Made by a program: the position numbers and the translations under genes
Source: Paracoccaceae bacterium
Lineage (GTDB): Bacteria > Pseudomonadota > Alphaproteobacteria > Rhodobacterales > Rhodobacteraceae
Length of the DNA stretch: 36,867 nt
Assembly (NCBI GenBank): GCA_024226455.1
Contig: JAAELR010000076.1
Coordinates: forward strand, 1-36,867
Reading direction: 5' to 3'
The notes under the pieces: model-generated
What the model was told of the DNA's origin: nothing
The model's input: only the letters and a program-made list of their open reading frames with translations
Database searches by the model: none
In this document: positions 5,461 through 13,691 of the stretch, one piece after another
Numbering within the stretch: position 1 is the stretch's first letter
Layout of the letters: every line of letters starts with the position of its first letter

Positions 5461-8223
5461 CTAGTTCGCGCCCATGCTCTCACGCAGCATGCGTGCCTCA
5501 TGCGCTTTCAGCGACTGGCGGGCGGCTCCGAAGGCGCGGCGGCCCTCGGTGCGCTGCAGGTCGGGGAACAGCTTGGTGATCTCGTCGAGCTGGTCCGGAT
5601 CCATCCCGGCCAGCGAATAGTCGCCCGGTTGGAAACTCTCAGTCCAGGCGCCGTCGCCCAAGATCACCTCGTGCCGCTCGAACAGCAGGTGGATATACTC
5701 GGTACCAAGCGTGTCGATCTGATGGATGCCCGGCTGACCGGTCAACAGTTTGGCGGCCACAAGAACCTCGCGCTCGTCAAACAGCATGTGAGTTGTACCG
5801 TTGGCCACCAGCATCCGGTGGTTGGGCGAGACCATCATGTCACGCTCGGGCAGACCGTTGCCCAGCGCACCCTTCTTGATCAGCACCGGACGCAGGCTCG
5901 GGTCTTTGATCAGATCCTGTGTCAGCAGCTTCTTTTTGCCGATCCAGTGAATTTCCTGCACACCGTCGTCGCGGGTGATGACCCGGTCGCCGGCCCGCAG
6001 GTCTTGCACCGCCACTTCGCCGCGCGGCGTCGCGATGCGGGTGCCGGGGGTGAAGCAGATATAGAGGTTCTCGATCTCGCTGAAGGTCAGCGATCCCTCG
6101 ATATTGCCCACCGTGTCGAGGAAGTTGACCGTGCCCGAGGTGCTGTCGCCATCGGCATCGTCGGTCTCATTGACGACCTCCATCCTCCCGAGGCCCCGCA
6201 GGTCCAGCGTATCGATGTCAGTACCGGTGGTCGAGCCGTCGATCACATCGCCGAAAGCATCCTCGCGGCTGCTGATCAGGAACTCATCACGGTCCGCGCC
6301 GCCGACCATGCTGTCGGCGCCTTCACCGCCGATCAGGTTGTCCTTGCCGGCCCCGCCGAAAATCGTGTCGTTGTCGACGCCGCCATAGAGCGTGTCGGCA
6401 CCGCCGCCGGCTCCGCCGTAGATCAGGTCGGCGTCGTCCTCGCCATAGATCAAGTCATGACCGGTGCCGCCGTCCAGCGTGTCCATGCCGTTGCCCGGCA
6501 CAGGGTCGGGACCGTAGTAGCCGGGGCCGGCATCGGGGATGTTGATCGGGTCGCCGGGATAGCCGGTGCCGCCATAGATCGTGTCGTTGCCGCTGCCGCC
6601 GAGAACGCTGTCATTGCCCTCGCCGGTGACCACGAGGTCAGCGCCGCCATAGGCTTCGATTACGTCGTCGTCGATGCCCGAGTCGATGGTGTCGTTACCG
6701 CTGCCAGAGACGATCGTGTCAGCATCGTCGCCCGTCGTGATGTGATCGTTGCCACTGCCGGTTACCACAGAGTCGCGGTCGTCATCCGGGTCGCCGTCGG
6801 CGGTAACCTCCGGGAGCGGACCATAGGCCGGGAACCCGATATCCGGCAGCGGAGAGTTGCCCGAGGTGTCGATTACGTTGTTGCCACTGGTGTCCGTGAC
6901 CGTATCGCAGCCGTCGTTGCCATAGATGGTGTCGTCGCCTTTGCCGCCGTCGATCGTGTCATCGCCGCCTTCACCATCGATGTAATCGTTGCCGCCGTTA
7001 CCATAGATCGTGTCGCCGTCATCGGTGATGATGTCGCCGCCCTGGTCGGTGGGCTCGTTGCTATCGTCGTAGCCAAGCTCCATCACCTCGCCAAATTCTT
7101 CGCCATCAACAGCGCCGTCCGCCTGCGGGTCGGTCAGGATCGTTTCGATCTGGCTGAATTCCAGCGTTTCGCCGCTTGCGAAGGTCACGGTACCCGTCAG
7201 GGCGCCGTCATCGCTGCTATCGGTCGAGCTGGTGATCGTCACCAGGCCAGCGCCACGCAGGTCAAGCACGTCGTCGTCGGCCGTGTCATCCGGGCCGTTG
7301 CCGCCGACGATGACATCGCCATCGCCTTCGGAAGCGCTGCTGACGAAGAAGGTATCGTCGCCATCTTCACCGAACATGTCGTCCGAACCGTCGCCGCCGG
7401 TGATCTGGTCGTCACCGGGGTCGCCGAAGGTACCGACCGTGTCAAAGGTGATGTCGGTGACGTTGACGCCGGTATTGTGGCTGCCGTCCTGCTCGTGCTG
7501 GATTTGCCAGTGCGAGACCGGGCCCTGGATCGTGACCAGAACCGAATGCTGGGCAGTGTCGTCATCGGTATAGTTATCGTCGATGCTGGTGGCGGTGTCA
7601 TTGCCGGACACGCCATCGCTGTCGGACAGCGACAGGCCGTAGCCCGCATCCGACAGAGTCACCTCGATCGGGTTGCCATCAGAATCCCAGGCCCGCACGA
7701 CTATTCGGCCATCACCGTCGATGTCGTTGACACGGAACTCGACGTTTTCCAGCGCCGCATCCGAGGTCCAGGAATAGGTCGCAGAGTTCGAGTTGCCATT
7801 CAGGACGGATTCGAACGAGGCGTTCTCATCGACCGAGGCGTCCAGATCGTCGGTGTTCTGGTCGTCGGTTTCGTAGTTGTTCGTGACACCCGAGCTTGAG
7901 CTGTCGATGCTGAACGTGATGTTGGCACTGCCAGTGTCCTGTGTGAAACCGGACGCAGTGTTGTCGTCGCCAAAGTTCGGCGCGTCTTCCCACTGGAATA
8001 TCTCGTGGCTGGACGTGGCCGAGGTGCCGCTGTCGCCGTAAATGGTGTCATCGCCGCCTTCACCATCGATGGTGTCGTCGCCGCCGTTGCCATAGATCAG
8101 GTCGTTGCCATTGGTGATGATGTCGCCGCCCCCATTGGTGGGCGCGTTGGCATCGTTGTAGCCGAGCCCCATCTGCTCGCCAGTTGCTTCGCCATCAACC
8201 CCTGATCCTGATCCACTGCCCAT
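5461..8223 (-). CDS. Secreted RTX-repeat protein with C-terminal Hint domain
   Basis: A 920-residue, very acidic protein. Blocks of calcium-binding RTX nonapeptides (GGxGxDxx) occur near residues 30-60, 270-300, 395-430 and 520-660, and a Hint (hedgehog/intein-type) domain starts at Cys723 in CFTPGTRIATPRGE with the later SPNHRML motif. RTX proteins leave the cell unfolded through type I secretion and fold on binding calcium outside; Hint domains can catalyse self-processing at the Cys. The N-terminal module (M.LGY.D.N.PT...GDIIT...YGNGG) recurs near residue 375, which indicates internal duplication. There is no signal peptide, consistent with type I export, but no exporter genes are nearby. 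The ATG at 8223 follows AGGA. Hint proteins of this class are common in roseobacters, and their biological role is not known. Confidence 0.85.
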   Translation of the reverse strand: MGSGSGSGVDGEATGEQMGLGYNDANAPTNGGGDIITNGNDLIYGNGGDDTIDGEGGDDTIYGDSGTSATSSHEIFQWEDAPNFGDDNTASGFTQDTGSANITFSIDSSSSGVTNNYETDDQNTDDLDASVDENASFESVLNGNSNSATYSWTSDAALENVEFRVNDIDGDGRIVVRAWDSDGNPIEVTLSDAGYGLSLSDSDGVSGNDTATSIDDNYTDDDTAQHSVLVTIQGPVSHWQIQHEQDGSHNTGVNVTDITFDTVGTFGDPGDDQITGGDGSDDMFGEDGDDTFFVSSASEGDGDVIVGGNGPDDTADDDVLDLRGAGLVTITSSTDSSDDGALTGTVTFASGETLEFSQIETILTDPQADGAVDGEEFGEVMELGYDDSNEPTDQGGDIITDDGDTIYGNGGNDYIDGEGGDDTIDGGKGDDTIYGNDGCDTVTDTSGNNVIDTSGNSPLPDIGFPAYGPLPEVTADGDPDDDRDSVVTGSGNDHITTGDDADTIVSGSGNDTIDSGIDDDVIEAYGGADLVVTGEGNDSVLGGSGNDTIYGGTGYPGDPINIPDAGPGYYGPDPVPGNGMDTLDGGTGHDLIYGEDDADLIYGGAGGGADTLYGGVDNDTIFGGAGKDNLIGGEGADSMVGGADRDEFLISSREDAFGDVIDGSTTGTDIDTLDLRGLGRMEVVNETDDADGDSTSGTVNFLDTVGNIEGSLTFSEIENLYICFTPGTRIATPRGEVAVQDLRAGDRVITRDDGVQEIHWIGKKKLLTQDLIKDPSLRPVLIKKGALGNGLPERDMMVSPNHRMLVANGTTHMLFDEREVLVAAKLLTGQPGIHQIDTLGTEYIHLLFERHEVILGDGAWTESFQPGDYSLAGMDPDQLDEITKLFPDLQRTEGRRAFGAARQSLKAHEARMLRESMGAN

Positions 8224-8995
8224 TTGCTGTTCCTATCGGCTGACCGCCCCGAAAAACTCCGGGGCCAATTGTGAACGATGCCACCTGTGTGGCGCTATCT
8301 CTCAAGTGTCCGTCCGCGACGGGGACATGGTTCAGATTCGAGGACGCGTGAGGCTCCCCCAAGCCTGACTTCCCGAAGGCCCGCGCCCCTGCCGGGGTAA
8401 CGGGCAGACAGTGGGGCCCCCGCCCGCCTGTCATCGTCCGAACCATGCCGCCGTCGCTGCGACACCCCCACCGAACACAGATCATTATGCGTAGAATTCG
8501 ATGCCGGCAAAGTGCTTTGGGCGCTGCCCATGCCACCCAAAAGCCAAACTCTGGTCAAACTACTCCAATTTTCGCCACATTTGGCACTTGTCTGGTCTAT
8601 TGATTGTTCACGATCCTTGGACAGTATTTCCCATTTCTTGTGGGATCGCTCGTGAAGGCCCCTATATCCGGCAAAATTCACATTTCCTGACCCGGTATTG
8701 TTTACGGGGCTTGGATAAATTTACGACCCGTTAGGCCAAGTTAATTTTCTGGCAAAATCTGGGCGTATGCCTCTTCGATCGGATACAAAGAGTTGTTTCT
8801 CGCCGTATTGTCCTCACCCTTGGCGTTATTTGGGAGCAGCGCCAAGAATCGTAGTCTCTTCTTGCGTATGTATCGTGCCCCCCGGGCAACCGAATTGGGC
8901 GAAAGTGGGGCGGTGGGACGGCGGAGGATTTCGTTTTGCTCGCATGGCTGGCGGCGTTCTGCGGGTTCCGCGGCGTCATGGCCAGGCCGGGGTCT
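8224..8995. other. Gene-free interval between RTX/Hint gene and sulfatase
   Basis: About 770 bases. The sequence changes from GC-rich to clearly A/T-richer at about 8480-8860, where promoter elements of the RTX/Hint gene (minus strand) would be expected, leaving a long leader. A 6-bp hairpin (8246-8265, GCCCCG/CGGGGC with an A-rich loop) lies in that leader just upstream of the ribosome-binding site. The small open frames here show no family features. Confidence 0.5.
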
Positions 8996-10519
8996 TTACC
9001 CGGCGCTTTGCGGCGGTGGGTATTGCATCCGGTGAAGCACATCGTCCCAGCTGACCGTGTTGCGCACGAATTCAGCGGTGGCGTCGCGCGGCGGGTTATA
9101 GTCCCAACTGGTCCAGGCGCCCTGTTCCATTGCGGCATGCACCGCCCGGCGGCCCGTCTGCGAGGCGATCACATCCGCCCGGAGTGCTGCGCTGTCCCAG
9201 CGCGCCGCCACATCAGAGGCGAAAGCCGCGACCAACTCTGCGTGATCCGGGTCCACGGCAAGGTTGTGCCGTTCGCCGGGGTCCCGCGCCAGATTGTAGA
9301 GCTGAGGCGGGTCGCCGTCGCAATGGACGTATTTGAAATCCCCGCGCCGGATCATCAAAACCGGATGGTCGGCCATCTCGCCAAGGTACTCTCCGATCAC
9401 CTCGCGGTCGCCCTCGGCCTCTCCCTGCGCCAGCGGCCAAAGAGAGCGCCCGTCCAGCGGCGTGCCCCCGGCAGGAGCCCCGGCACAGCCCCCGGCGGCG
9501 ATGTCGAGCATGGTCGGCAGCAGATCGACCAGCGACACCGGTGCCTCCACCACGCTCTGCGCCACCCCCGGCCCGGCCACGACCAGCGGCACCCGGGCAG
9601 AGCGCTCGAAGAAGGTCATCTTGTACCAGAGCCCGCGGTCACCCAGCATATCGCCGTGGTCAGAAGTGACGATCACCACCGTGTTGTCATATTGGCCGGA
9701 CTCTTTCAGCGCCTGCACGATGTTGCCCACCTTGCTGTCGAAATAGCTGACATTGGCGTAATAGGCGTGCCGGGCGTTGCGGATCTGGTCTTGGCTCAGA
9801 TCGGTGATGTCGGCCTCGATCCCGCGCATCACGCGGGCGCTCAGCGGGTCGGGCGGCGCGTCCGCATCGGGTAGGTCTATTTCGTCGTGGCTGTAGAGAT
9901 CCCACCATTCGGGCCGCGCCACGTATGGATCATGCGGGTGGATCAGGCTGACCACCATGGCAAAGGGCGCGGTCTGCTGCATGGCATATTCGAAGATGCG
10001 TCTGCGGGCGAAAAACGCGGTCTCCTCGTCATACTCGATCTGGAATGTCGTTGCCGCCTGGCCCGCCTGCCGCACCGCATCCATGTTGTGATACCATTTG
10101 GCGAGGCGTTTGCCCGGGGCCTCCCAGTCCGGTGTCCAGGCGTGGTCAGAGGGGTAGATATCGGTGGTCAGCCGTTCCTCGAAACCGTGCAACTGGTCGG
10201 GGCCGACGAAATGCATCTTGCCCGACAGGCAGGTGCAATAGCCGGCCTGGCGCAGGTAATGAGCGAAAGTGGGGATACCGGAACGGAAATCGGCGGCATT
10301 GTCATAGGCCGCGATGCGGCTGGGCAACTGGCCGGTCATGAAGGATGCCCGCGACGGGGCGCAAAGCGGCGAGTTGCAATAGGCGGCGTCAAATCGCGTG
10401 CCGGCGGCGGCCAGCGCATCCATGTGAGGAGTTTGCACCAGAGGATGGCCATAGGCGCCGGTGAACTGCGGCGCCAGTTGGTCGGCCATGATCAGGACGA
10501 TGTTGGGTGTTTTGGACAC
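8996..10519 (-). CDS. betC: Choline-sulfatase
   Basis: A 507-residue alkaline-phosphatase-superfamily sulfatase that hydrolyses choline-O-sulfate to choline and sulfate, feeding betaine synthesis or catabolism. The sulfatase signature is intact: Cys53 in CAPSR would become formylglycine, with metal-binding NIVLIMADQ at the N-terminus and SDHGDMLGDRGLW near residue 290. The C-terminal choline-sulfatase extension (about residues 450-500, AWTSWDYNPPRD) distinguishes it from general arylsulfatases. No signal peptide is seen, so it is cytoplasmic. The start is GTG at 10519 with only a weak ribosome-binding site. It lies downstream of the DMSP-lyase-like gene on the same strand, with a 159-base gap that holds a perfect 18-base palindrome. 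betA, betB and betI are not in the window. Confidence 0.9.
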   Translation of the reverse strand: MSKTPNIVLIMADQLAPQFTGAYGHPLVQTPHMDALAAAGTRFDAAYCNSPLCAPSRASFMTGQLPSRIAAYDNAADFRSGIPTFAHYLRQAGYCTCLSGKMHFVGPDQLHGFEERLTTDIYPSDHAWTPDWEAPGKRLAKWYHNMDAVRQAGQAATTFQIEYDEETAFFARRRIFEYAMQQTAPFAMVVSLIHPHDPYVARPEWWDLYSHDEIDLPDADAPPDPLSARVMRGIEADITDLSQDQIRNARHAYYANVSYFDSKVGNIVQALKESGQYDNTVVIVTSDHGDMLGDRGLWYKMTFFERSARVPLVVAGPGVAQSVVEAPVSLVDLLPTMLDIAAGGCAGAPAGGTPLDGRSLWPLAQGEAEGDREVIGEYLGEMADHPVLMIRRGDFKYVHCDGDPPQLYNLARDPGERHNLAVDPDHAELVAAFASDVAARWDSAALRADVIASQTGRRAVHAAMEQGAWTSWDYNPPRDATAEFVRNTVSWDDVLHRMQYPPPQSAG

Positions 10520-10546
10520 GACAAATCCGGTATCTGTAGGACGCAG

Positions 10547-10564
10547 AGAACACGCCGGTGTTCT
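10547..10564. promoter_or_regulatory. Perfect palindrome upstream of choline-sulfatase
   Basis: AGAACAC-CGGC-GTGTTCT (minus strand) is an 18-base inverted repeat centred about 36 bases upstream of the betC start codon. This is a typical place for a repressor operator, or for a hairpin in the leader. It does not resemble the BetI operator that I know. Confidence 0.4.
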
Positions 10565-10678
10565 TTCGGTGTGGCTGACGGCCTGCCGGCTTCATGACAG
10601 CCCGGCGGTGCCGCACGGTTCATTGGCAAGACCGGATCATCGGCGGCGGGTGGTAGTGCATGGGTTTGGCAGAGCGCT

Positions 10679-11365
10679 TCAAGCTGGCATTCCGGTACGA
10701 ACGGTTTCCGGTTTTATACCGCAAAACGCCCCCGGTGGCAGCGCGCCATCGTCACCGGCGCGCAGATCGGGTGCCCGATCGATCGCATCCCCGATCCAGG
10801 CCCACAGTATCAGCACCGGTTCGTTCACGGTGGTCATCGCGTGCCAGGACCATTCCGGTGTGTGGATGACATCGCCGGGGCCGCGGGTTTCCCATCCGGA
10901 TCTCTCGTTCCAATAGCGGGCTGTCCCCGAGAGGATCGCGTATATCTCGCGCGGGGGATGGGCATGGGCAGCATATTCCACACCCGGCAGCAGATAGTAG
11001 AACCCGCATATGCCTTGTTCGGGGCAATACTCTGTGCCTGGTCCGGTGAGCAGGGAGACAGCGGTGCGGTCGATCTTGCCGCGCCCGACCGGGTCGCCGG
11101 GCTTGTAGACCTGAACCCAATCCAGGCTGCCGGCCGCATCGATGACCGTTCTGGTCAGCGGTTGCGTTGCAGGGGTGGCGTTGCCCGGCAGGTCGGCCAG
11201 GCCGTCCATCGGACAGGGGGCCCGCATGGCGGCCAGGCTGCTCGCCCGCCGTGCATGGTCTGGCCGGGTTTCGACCGTTGGCCAGAAGGCGGTGCAGTCA
11301 GGCCGGTTGCGCAGATACGCCCGGGTTTTCTGCACAAGCGGTTTCAAGGGCTTGGGTTTGCTCAT
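10679..11365 (-). CDS. Cupin DMSP lyase, DddQ/DddL-like
   Basis: A 228-residue cupin. DddQ/DddL enzymes cleave dimethylsulfoniopropionate (DMSP) into dimethyl sulfide and acrylate. The active-site pattern is Tyr131, His134, His136, Glu140, Tyr142 and His175. Its spacing (Y-x2-H-x-H-x3-E-x-Y, then His about 33 further on) matches the metal- and substrate-binding set reported for DddQ. The C-terminal cupin is followed by GPGDVIHTP, and the N-terminal half is helical, as in this family. The start ATG at 11365 is chosen over an ORF start 43 codons upstream because GAGGGG precedes it by 8 bases. It is divergent from the betaine-type ABC importer and upstream of choline-sulfatase, so uptake and cleavage of a sulfonium osmolyte is likely. 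Activity on DMSP itself is inferred; some family members have other substrates. Confidence 0.75.
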   Translation of the reverse strand: MSKPKPLKPLVQKTRAYLRNRPDCTAFWPTVETRPDHARRASSLAAMRAPCPMDGLADLPGNATPATQPLTRTVIDAAGSLDWVQVYKPGDPVGRGKIDRTAVSLLTGPGTEYCPEQGICGFYYLLPGVEYAAHAHPPREIYAILSGTARYWNERSGWETRGPGDVIHTPEWSWHAMTTVNEPVLILWAWIGDAIDRAPDLRAGDDGALPPGAFCGIKPETVRTGMPA

Positions 11366-11469
11366 GAACAAGTCCCCTCGGTTCGCGACTGTATGTGCGA
11401 AGATCGCCGTGCGACCGGCGGCCGTCTTGACTGTGCGCGACATCCCCGGCGTCGCAAATGCGTCCTGGA

Positions 11470-11481
11470 AAATGTACATTT
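11470..11481. promoter_or_regulatory. Palindrome AAATGTACATTT in the divergent promoter region
   Basis: A perfect 12-base palindrome with a central GTAC lies in the 186-base gap between the divergent DMSP-lyase-like gene and the ABC binding-protein gene. Such a site could control both. The GT...AC core is typical of GntR-family operators, but no regulator gene is adjacent. Confidence 0.4.
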
Positions 11482-11551
11482 CGGCTGGTGACATCCAGCT
11501 TCAATGCCCCGATACTCCGACCCAAACGAAAACTGGACCGGGAGATATGTC

Positions 11552-12502
11552 ATGAAACTCTATAGCTCCGTCGCCGCGCTGGCCCTTGCCGCCGGCACCG
11601 TCGGCGCCGCCGAGATGGGCGCCGTGGACGAGCCGATCAGGCTGGCCATCAACGAATGGACCGGCCAGCATGTCAGCACCCACGTGGCCGGCTCGATGCT
11701 GCAGGCCGCCGGCTACAAGGTCGAATATGTCACCGCCGGCATGATGAACCAGTTCCAGGCCATCGGCGAAGGCGAGATCCATGCGACGCTCGAGATCTGG
11801 TCGTCGAACGTCTCTGATGAATATGCCAACCAGGTTTCGGCCGGCAAGATCGAGGAAATCGGCGATCTCGGGCTCGATGCCAAGGAGGGCATCGCCTATC
11901 CGGCCCATGTCGCCGAGATGTGCCCCGGTCTGCCGGCCTGGGAGGCGCTGAAGGACTGCGCCCAGGTGTTCGCCACCGCCGAGACGCTGCCCGCGGGGCG
12001 TCTGGTGGATTATCCCGCCGACTGGGGTACGCCCGGCGCCGACCGGATGACCGGGCTGGACCTGCCCTTCAAGGCGGTTCCGGCGGGCTCTGAAGGTGCG
12101 CTTATCGCCGAGCTTCGGGCATCGACCGAGAGGGGTTCTCCGCTGCTGATCACCTTTTGGCAGCCGCATTGGGCGATGTCGGCCTATGACGTTCAGTTCG
12201 TCGACCTGCCGGTGGGCAATGACGACTGCTTCAACGATCCGGCATGGGGCCCGAACCCCAACGCGGTCAACGACTGCGACTTCGCCCCGAGCCGCATCTT
12301 CAAGGCGGGCTGGTCGGGTATGGTCGACAAGTGGCCGGCCGCGCATGAGATCCTGTCTAGCTATACGCTCGATGTGGCTGACCAGCAGCCGATGATGGGC
12401 GCCATCGATGTCGATGGCGGCTCTGTCGAGGCGGTGGTGGCCGACTGGATGGCTGGCAATGAGACCAAGTGGAAGCCGCTGGTGGACGCGGCCACCAACT
12501 AG
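11552..12502 (+). CDS. Glycine-betaine/proline-type ABC transporter substrate-binding protein
   Basis: A 316-residue OpuAC/ProX-type periplasmic binding protein for quaternary-amine or sulfonium osmolytes (glycine betaine, choline, DMSP). A signal peptide (MKLYSSVAALALAAG...) is probably cleaved near residue 19-20 (VGAA). Trp residues typical of the aromatic ligand cage appear in NEWTG, EIWSSN and FWQPHW. The ATG at 11552 is preferred over an in-frame ATG 16 codons upstream because GGGAG lies 7 bases before it and the signal peptide begins there. It is the first gene of an operon with the ATPase, permease and EamA genes. A strong stem-loop after the stop codon suggests this gene is expressed at a higher level than those downstream. 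The exact ligand is unproven; the divergent cupin lyase makes DMSP a candidate. Confidence 0.85.
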   Translation: MKLYSSVAALALAAGTVGAAEMGAVDEPIRLAINEWTGQHVSTHVAGSMLQAAGYKVEYVTAGMMNQFQAIGEGEIHATLEIWSSNVSDEYANQVSAGKIEEIGDLGLDAKEGIAYPAHVAEMCPGLPAWEALKDCAQVFATAETLPAGRLVDYPADWGTPGADRMTGLDLPFKAVPAGSEGALIAELRASTERGSPLLITFWQPHWAMSAYDVQFVDLPVGNDDCFNDPAWGPNPNAVNDCDFAPSRIFKAGWSGMVDKWPAAHEILSSYTLDVADQQPMMGAIDVDGGSVEAVVADWMAGNETKWKPLVDAATN

Positions 12503-12516
12503 ACCGCTGCGAAACG

Positions 12517-12544
12517 CGGGTCCGGGGCGGACGCCCCGGACCCG
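12517..12544 (+). terminator. Intercistronic stem-loop after the binding-protein gene
   Basis: A perfect 12-bp stem (CGGGTCCGGGGC paired with its complement) and a GGAC loop, 15 bases past the binding-protein stop. With no U-tract it is more likely an mRNA-stabilising or attenuating hairpin that raises binding-protein expression over the ATPase and permease, as in many ABC operons. Confidence 0.6.
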
Positions 12545-12576
12545 CCCGGCGGCGCGGCCACGGGGCTTGAAGCGAC

Positions 12577-13626
12577 ATGACCAGCAACACCGACCAGCCG
12601 GCGATCCGGGTAGACGGCCTGTGGCAGGTCTTTGGTCCGCATGGCAATACCGCACTGCGGGCGGCGCAGGAAGCGGGCGGCAGCCGCGACGAGATCGCCG
12701 CCCGCCTGACCCGGCAGGACCTGATCCCCGCCGTGCGCGACGCCAGTTTCGAGGTGGCACCGGGCGAGCTCTTCGTCATCATGGGGCTGTCGGGATCTGG
12801 CAAATCCACCCTGATCCGCGGCATCTCGCGGCTGGTCGAACCCAGCGCCGGAGCAGTCTCGATCGAGGGCGAGGATGTTCTGGCGGCCAGCAAGGCCCGG
12901 ATGACAGAGCTGCGCCGCACCAGGATGGGCATGGTGTTCCAGCATTTCGGTCTCTTCCCGCACATGACGGTGCTCGACAACGTCGCCTACCCGCTGAAGG
13001 TCGGTGGAGTGGGGCGAAAGGCGCGGTACGACAAGGCACGCCCGATCGTCGAAATGGTCGGGCTGGAGGGGCGCGAAGGTGCGTTCCCGCGCGAACTAAG
13101 TGGCGGCCAGCGCCAGCGCGTGGGTATCGCCCGCTCGCTGGCGGGCGACTGCTCTGTCTGGTTCCTTGATGAGCCGTTCTCGGCCCTCGACCCGCTGATC
13201 CGGCGCCAGTTGCAGGATGAATTCCTGCAGATCCGCAAGCGGTTGAACACCACCATCCTGTTCATCACCCACGACATCGCCGAGGCTCTGAAACTGGCCG
13301 ACCGCATCGCCATCATGCGTGACGGGGTGATCATCCAGATCGGCACCCCGGCCGAGATAGTGCTGCAACCGGTCGATGACTACGTGCGCGACTTCGCCCG
13401 CGACGTGGCGCGGGGGCGGCACGCGCGTGTCGGGTCGCTGATGCGTCCGGCCGACAGCGTCGGGCCGGACGATCCCGGGCTGAGAACCGACATGACGCTG
13501 GATGCGGCGCTGGCCTCTTGCATGTCGCTCTATGAACCGGTGCCGGTGCATGACGGTGCGGGCCAGGTGATCGGCATGGTGCACCCGGCCGATCTGGCGG
13601 CAGCGCTGCAGGTGGATGAGACATGA
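12577..13626 (+). CDS. Glycine-betaine-type ABC transporter ATP-binding protein
   Basis: A 349-residue ProV/OpuAA-type ATPase. Walker A is GLSGSGKST (residues 70-78), the signature LSGGQ is at 174-178, and Walker B FLDEP is at 196-200, followed by the switch His in FITHD. The N-terminal 50 residues and the insertion before the P-loop (QDLIPAVRDASF) are typical of the ProV family. The C-terminal part (about residues 285-349) contains one shortened CBS-like regulatory region (VPVHDGAGQVIGMV), which in relatives senses ionic strength or nucleotide. The ribosome-binding site is weak, and the gene may depend on read-through past the stem-loop at 12517-12544. Its stop overlaps the ATG of a 22-codon frame (ATGA). 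Confidence 0.9.
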   Translation: MTSNTDQPAIRVDGLWQVFGPHGNTALRAAQEAGGSRDEIAARLTRQDLIPAVRDASFEVAPGELFVIMGLSGSGKSTLIRGISRLVEPSAGAVSIEGEDVLAASKARMTELRRTRMGMVFQHFGLFPHMTVLDNVAYPLKVGGVGRKARYDKARPIVEMVGLEGREGAFPRELSGGQRQRVGIARSLAGDCSVWFLDEPFSALDPLIRRQLQDEFLQIRKRLNTTILFITHDIAEALKLADRIAIMRDGVIIQIGTPAEIVLQPVDDYVRDFARDVARGRHARVGSLMRPADSVGPDDPGLRTDMTLDAALASCMSLYEPVPVHDGAGQVIGMVHPADLAAALQVDET

Positions 13627-13691
13627 CGCGAAACGGGCTCATCGCGCCCTTGCGGGCGCTCCTCGCCAGCGAAGAAGGCCGCCAGGCCTGA
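13623..13691 (+). CDS. Possible 22-residue coupled micro-ORF
   Basis: A 22-codon frame (MTRNGLIAPLRALLASEEGR..) begins in the ATGA overlap with the ATPase stop and ends in a TGATG overlap with the permease start, so it bridges the two genes exactly. The permease start has no clear ribosome-binding site, and translating this frame would deliver ribosomes to it. It may be only a coupling device or a chance frame; no homologue is known to me. Confidence 0.3.
   Translation: MTRNGLIAPLRALLASEEGRQA

Noticed and set aside
5344-7899. An 851-codon open frame on the plus strand
   Set aside because: It is the antisense shadow of the RTX/Hint gene; the low-complexity Ala/Val/Asp composition comes from the complement of Gly-Asp repeats and there is no ribosome-binding site.
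5461-8223. The DNA-level repeats inside the RTX gene as separate repeat elements
   Set aside because: They encode the RTX protein repeats and need no other explanation.
8936-9874. A 312-codon plus-strand frame
   Set aside because: Antisense to the choline-sulfatase; composition typical of a shadow in GC-rich DNA.
11501-12760. A 419-codon minus-strand frame
   Set aside because: It overlaps the binding-protein gene, which has a signal peptide and family motifs; the minus frame has none.
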